Below are positions 7,458 through 10,321 of a stretch of DNA of 10,321 bases, piece after piece; position 1 is the first letter of the stretch, and each line of letters opens with the position of its first letter. The stretch spans positions 1-10,321 of the forward strand of contig CABXPN010000035.1 of NCBI GenBank assembly GCA_902514225.1. The letters run 5' to 3'. The translations under genes and the position numbers were made by a program. This DNA is from an uncultured Bacteroidota bacterium (lineage in GTDB: Bacteria; Bacteroidota; Bacteroidia; Flavobacteriales; BACL11). Below the pieces are notes generated by a model. It was not told the origin of the DNA. It made no database searches and saw only the letters and a program-made list of their open reading frames with translations.

Positions 7458-8451
7458 TATAACTTTCCATAATCCTGAATATTTGTGGTTTCTTATTCTA
7501 CCAATTTCTCATGTTTTATGGAAAATATTACTGAAAAGAGAGGAACATTCTTCAATAAAACATTCTAATGTTTCTTTATTCTCATCAAAGAAAAATATTA
7601 AGATACACTTGTCTTTTTTACCTTATCTATTAAAAATAATCTCCTTAATATTTATTGTAATCTCAGTTGCACGGCCACAAACAACAAATAGTTGGGAAGA
7701 AAGCAAAACAGAAGGAATTGACATTATAATAGCTATGGATATTTCAGGAAGTATGTTAGCACAGGATCTAAAACCTAATCGTTTAGAATCATCAAAAGAA
7801 ATTGCTATTGATTTTATAAAACAAAGAATTAACGACAGAATAGGACTTGTAGTTTTTAGCGGAGAAAGCTTTACACAATGCCCCCTAACAACAGACCATA
7901 ATTCTTTAATAAATCTGTTTAACGACATTGAATATGGGATGATTGAAGACGGAACAGCTATTGGTGATGGACTAGGAAATTCAATTAACAGATTGATTGA
8001 TTCAGAATCTGAAAGTAAAATAGTAATTCTGCTAACGGACGGGGAAAATACTAAAGGAAAAATATCTCCTTTTGACGCTGCAAAAATAGCAGCTTCCGAT
8101 TCTGTAAACATAAAAGTATATACAATTGGTGTAGGAACAAAAGGAATGGCAAAATCTCCAGTTGCTTTGGATTATAATGGAAATTTTGTTTATGATTATG
8201 TGGAAGTAAAAATAGATGAAAAAACACTAACTGAAATAGCTAATAAAACCGGTGGAATGTATTTCAGAGCTACAGACAATAAAAGTTTGAAAGGGATTTA
8301 CGAAAAAATAAATGAACTAGAAACTACTGAAATTGAAAGTGTAAAATTCAATACTAAGAATGAAGAGTTTTATATTTTTACATTAGTATCTTTATTTACC
8401 TATTTACTTTCATTTTTACTTAAAAGAACTTATTTCAGAAGTATTAATTAG
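7441..8451 (+). CDS. batA: BatA: membrane-anchored VWA protein
   Basis: The protein has 336 residues. Two membrane helices at about 12-30 and 59-77 precede a von Willebrand A domain (about 90-295), and a third helix at about 310-327 follows it. The MIDAS site appears complete: DISGSM at 100-105, Thr172 in DGTAIGDGL and Asp200 in LTDGEN. The phrase ESFTQCPLT (142-150) is typical of BatA as opposed to BatB. The VWA domain lies on a predicted loop between helices two and three and so should be on one side of the membrane, with metal-dependent protein binding as its likely activity. Bat proteins were named for Bacteroides aerotolerance, but later work has left their role open. The ATG at 7441 overlaps the end of the preceding gene by 17 bases. 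The N-terminal FHNPEYLWFLILP is family-like, which supports this start. The stop codon TAG directly abuts the batB ATG. Confidence 0.94.
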   Translation: MKLINDITFHNPEYLWFLILPISHVLWKILLKREEHSSIKHSNVSLFSSKKNIKIHLSFLPYLLKIISLIFIVISVARPQTTNSWEESKTEGIDIIIAMDISGSMLAQDLKPNRLESSKEIAIDFIKQRINDRIGLVVFSGESFTQCPLTTDHNSLINLFNDIEYGMIEDGTAIGDGLGNSINRLIDSESESKIVILLTDGENTKGKISPFDAAKIAASDSVNIKVYTIGVGTKGMAKSPVALDYNGNFVYDYVEVKIDEKTLTEIANKTGGMYFRATDNKSLKGIYEKINELETTEIESVKFNTKNEEFYIFTLVSLFTYLLSFLLKRTYFRSIN

Positions 8452-9468
8452 ATGATAAAATTTGAACATATAGACTTTCTATATTTATTAGGTATTCTTC
8501 CTATTTTAGGAATTGCTTTACTATTTTTCAATAGATGGAAGAAAGAGAAATTAAAATTATTATCAACCAAAAACCTACACACTAATTTATATAAAAATAA
8601 ATCTGAAACAAGATTAAAACTAAAAAATATCTCTTTATTTTTAGGGTTTTTTTTTCTTATTGTCGGATTAAGTAATCCACAAATTGGAACAAACTTAGAA
8701 GAAGTAAAAAGAGAAGGAATTGAAATAGTTTTAGCTATTGATGTTTCAAATTCCATGTTATGTGAAGACATAAAACCAAACAGGATTTTAAGAGCTAAAC
8801 AAGCTGTCTCAAACCTGATTGATAATTTGGAAGGAGACAGAATTGGTATAGTTATTTTTGCAGGAGAAGCTTACACACAACTTCCTATTACATCTGATTA
8901 TTCTGCCGCAAAAATGTTTCTAAAAAACATAAATACTTCAAGTATTAAAAAACAAGGTACAAATCTATCATCCGCAATAAATCAATCTTTAAAATCATTT
9001 AATTTTGAAAATGAGTTTAATAAATCTATCATTATAATTACAGATGGAGAGGATCATGAGGATGGAGCCCTTATCTCTGCAGAAAAAGCAATGGAACAAG
9101 GAGTTTTTATTCATACATTAGCTATTGGAGAAGAATATGGAGGACCTATTCCACTTGAAGGAAATAGAGGATTTAGAAAAGACAGAGAAGGAAATACAAT
9201 TGTAACGAAACCAAATTTCAGGTTTTTGTCAGAGTTATCTAATAAAGGAAACGGAATAAATATAAATGCTAATAATTCTGAAATTGGATTAAAGAAACTG
9301 TTTAAAGAAATAAGCAAAATTGAGAAGAAGGAAATTAGTGATATGGTTTTTACAAATTACACTGACAGGTTTCAGATATTTTTATTTTTATCTTTGTTCT
9401 TCTTTTTATTAGAAATATTTATTTTAGGAAAGAAAAACAACCCTCTTAAAAATTGGAATTCCAGATGA
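8452..9468 (+). CDS. batB: BatB: membrane-anchored VWA protein
   Basis: BatB is a 338-residue paralogue of the preceding BatA with the same layout: helices at about 7-26 and 60-74, a VWA domain at about 88-290 and a C-terminal helix at about 308-326. The MIDAS residues are present in DVSNSM (97-102), Thr170 in KQGTNLSSA and Asp198 in TDGED. The phrase GEAYTQLPIT (138-147) and the stretch EEYGGPIPLEG, followed by FRKDREGN, are BatB-type. The ATG follows the batA stop with no gap, and the end overlaps batC in an ATGA. A run of nine T (8647-8655) encodes three Phe in the second helix and keeps the frame. The expected partners are BatA and BatC. Confidence 0.94.
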   Translation: MIKFEHIDFLYLLGILPILGIALLFFNRWKKEKLKLLSTKNLHTNLYKNKSETRLKLKNISLFLGFFFLIVGLSNPQIGTNLEEVKREGIEIVLAIDVSNSMLCEDIKPNRILRAKQAVSNLIDNLEGDRIGIVIFAGEAYTQLPITSDYSAAKMFLKNINTSSIKKQGTNLSSAINQSLKSFNFENEFNKSIIIITDGEDHEDGALISAEKAMEQGVFIHTLAIGEEYGGPIPLEGNRGFRKDREGNTIVTKPNFRFLSELSNKGNGININANNSEIGLKKLFKEISKIEKKEISDMVFTNYTDRFQIFLFLSLFFFLLEIFILGKKNNPLKNWNSR

Positions 9469-10184
9469 GAAAGTTAATTATTTTTATATTGTTATTAGTT
9501 TCAAATTATTCTCACTCTCAGAATAAAGTAGAACTTTTAAATAAAGGAAATGAGAGATATAACTCAGAGGAATTTGAACAAGCTGAAACATTATACAAAG
9601 AAGCTTTAGATAAAGACAATCAGTATTATAAAGCAAATCTAAATGTAGGTCATTCCTTATTCAGACAAGCTCATATTCTAATTAAACAACAAGACTCATT
9701 AGGAATAAAAAAATTAGAAGAAGCAGAAAAATTTTATAATAATTCCGTTGAACTTGCAGAAAACAAGAATCAGAAAGCCGAGAGTTATTATAATTTAGGG
9801 AATGCTCAATTATTATCTCAGAAACTAGAAGAAAGTATTGGATCTTATAAAAAATCATTACGATTAAATCCTGATAATATTAATGCAAAAAAGAATTTAG
9901 CACTTGCACAGTATCTTCTGAAAAAACAAGAAGAGGAACAAGAAAAAAAACAAGACAAAAAAGAAGAGAAGAAAGAGGAATCAGAAAAAAAAGAAAATCC
10001 GAATCCTGAAAACAAAGAAGAAAAAAGTGATCAACCTCAAGAAGAGCAAGAAAAGAAAGATGAACTATCTAAAGAAGAAATTGAGCAAATTCTAAATGCA
10101 CTTGAAAGAGAGGAACAAGAAGTACAAGAAGATCTACAAGATAAAAAGAAAGTAATAGGAACAAAACTTTTAAAAGATTGGTAA
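9465..10184 (+). CDS. batC: BatC: exported TPR protein with a Lys/Glu-rich linker
   Basis: The protein has 239 residues. Residues 1-19 look like a signal peptide (RKLIIFILLLVSNYSHSQ), so the TPR part should be periplasmic or membrane-attached. TPR-like repeats lie at about 22-55 (NKGNERYNSEEFEQAETLYKEAL) and 105-138 (AESYYNLGNAQ then SIGSYKKSLRLNPDN), with a helical segment between. Residues 151-200 are a nearly pure Lys/Glu/Gln linker. After it comes a conserved-looking helix, LSKEEIEQILNALEREEQE (201-219), and the tail ends LLKDW, as in other BatC proteins. TPRs usually bind protein partners, presumably BatA/BatB here. The ATG at 9465 overlaps the batB stop (ATGA). An upstream in-frame TTG at 9453 is less likely because it would place extra residues before the signal peptide. 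The batC stop and the next start share one base (TAATG). Confidence 0.92.
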   Translation: MRKLIIFILLLVSNYSHSQNKVELLNKGNERYNSEEFEQAETLYKEALDKDNQYYKANLNVGHSLFRQAHILIKQQDSLGIKKLEEAEKFYNNSVELAENKNQKAESYYNLGNAQLLSQKLEESIGSYKKSLRLNPDNINAKKNLALAQYLLKKQEEEQEKKQDKKEEKKEESEKKENPNPENKEEKSDQPQEEQEKKDELSKEEIEQILNALEREEQEVQEDLQDKKKVIGTKLLKDW

Positions 10185-10321
10185 TGAAAAAACATTTACT
10201 TTTCTTATTTTCAATATTTTCTATTCTAAGTTTTTCTCAAACCTTAGAAGTTCAAGTCAACAAAAACCCAGCACTTACAAATGAAGTAATTCAATTACAA
10301 TTTATTATTAAAGCAAAAGGA
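10184..10321 (+). CDS. batD: BatD, N-terminal fragment (runs off the window)
   Basis: Only 46 codons are visible, all open. They begin with a signal peptide (MKKHLLFLFSIFSILSFSQ) and continue TLEVQVNKNPALTNEVIQLQ, the start of the first beta-sandwich repeat expected in BatD. Its position directly after batC, joined by a TAATG overlap, makes the identity likely. BatD proteins are large oxygen-tolerance family proteins with a periplasmic domain and usually a C-terminal membrane helix. None of that can be checked here. Confidence 0.8.
   Translation, partial: MKKHLLFLFSIFSILSFSQTLEVQVNKNPALTNEVIQLQFIIKAKG

Noticed and set aside
7623..8111. Open frame of 162 codons antisense to batA
   Set aside because: It mirrors the batA codons, has no recognisable motif and no promoter or ribosome site. 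The sense frame carries a complete VWA domain.
1..10321. CRISPR arrays, tRNA or rRNA genes, insertion sequences, defence islands
   Set aside because: No spaced direct repeats, transposase-like proteins or RNA gene signatures were visible. Nearly the whole window is accounted for by recognised genes.

Overview
The window looks like a chromosomal segment of a low-GC Bacteroidota bacterium, most likely a flavobacterium. Four things point there: a secreted protein ending in a type IX secretion type B sorting domain, promoter boxes of the Bacteroidota form (TTTG then TAnnTTTG), weak or absent Shine-Dalgarno sequences, and a moxR/DUF58/bat operon in the order typical of that phylum. The base composition is visibly AT-rich (by eye, about one third G+C, not computed).

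Left half, minus strand. Positions 1-2007 hold most of a secreted, multi-domain protein: signal peptide, choice-of-anchor L domain, four Ig/PKD-like repeats and a type B sorting domain whose last residues lie beyond the window edge. Positions 2073-3826 encode an ABC-type exporter half-transporter, disrupted near its N-terminus by a one-base frameshift. Its start codon directly abuts the stop codon of truA (3827-4561), which encodes tRNA pseudouridine synthase A, so these two genes form an operon.

Centre. A 111-base divergent intergenic region (4562-4672) carries promoter candidates in both directions. The plus-strand one is a near-perfect TTTG-N19-TAnnTTTG.

Right half, plus strand. One tightly packed operon runs from 4673 past the window edge: moxR (AAA+ ATPase), a DUF58 protein with a von Willebrand A fold, a signal-peptide plus single-membrane-span protein with a BatD-like layout, batA and batB (membrane-anchored VWA proteins), batC (TPR protein) and the first 46 codons of batD. 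Every junction overlaps or abuts (1-nt, 1-nt, 17-nt, 0-nt, 4-nt and 1-nt), so the genes are probably translated in a coupled, stoichiometric way. Family knowledge suggests that the MoxR ATPase works on or with the metal-binding VWA proteins, and that BatA-D form an envelope complex. The operon was named for Bacteroides aerotolerance, but its biochemical function is not settled.

There are no RNA genes, mobile elements or CRISPR arrays, and no gene-free stretch longer than 300 bases. I see no wholly undescribed system. The best leads are the ABC-transporter frameshift, the BatD-like third gene of the operon, and the two promoter/start arrangements that suggest leaderless mRNAs.
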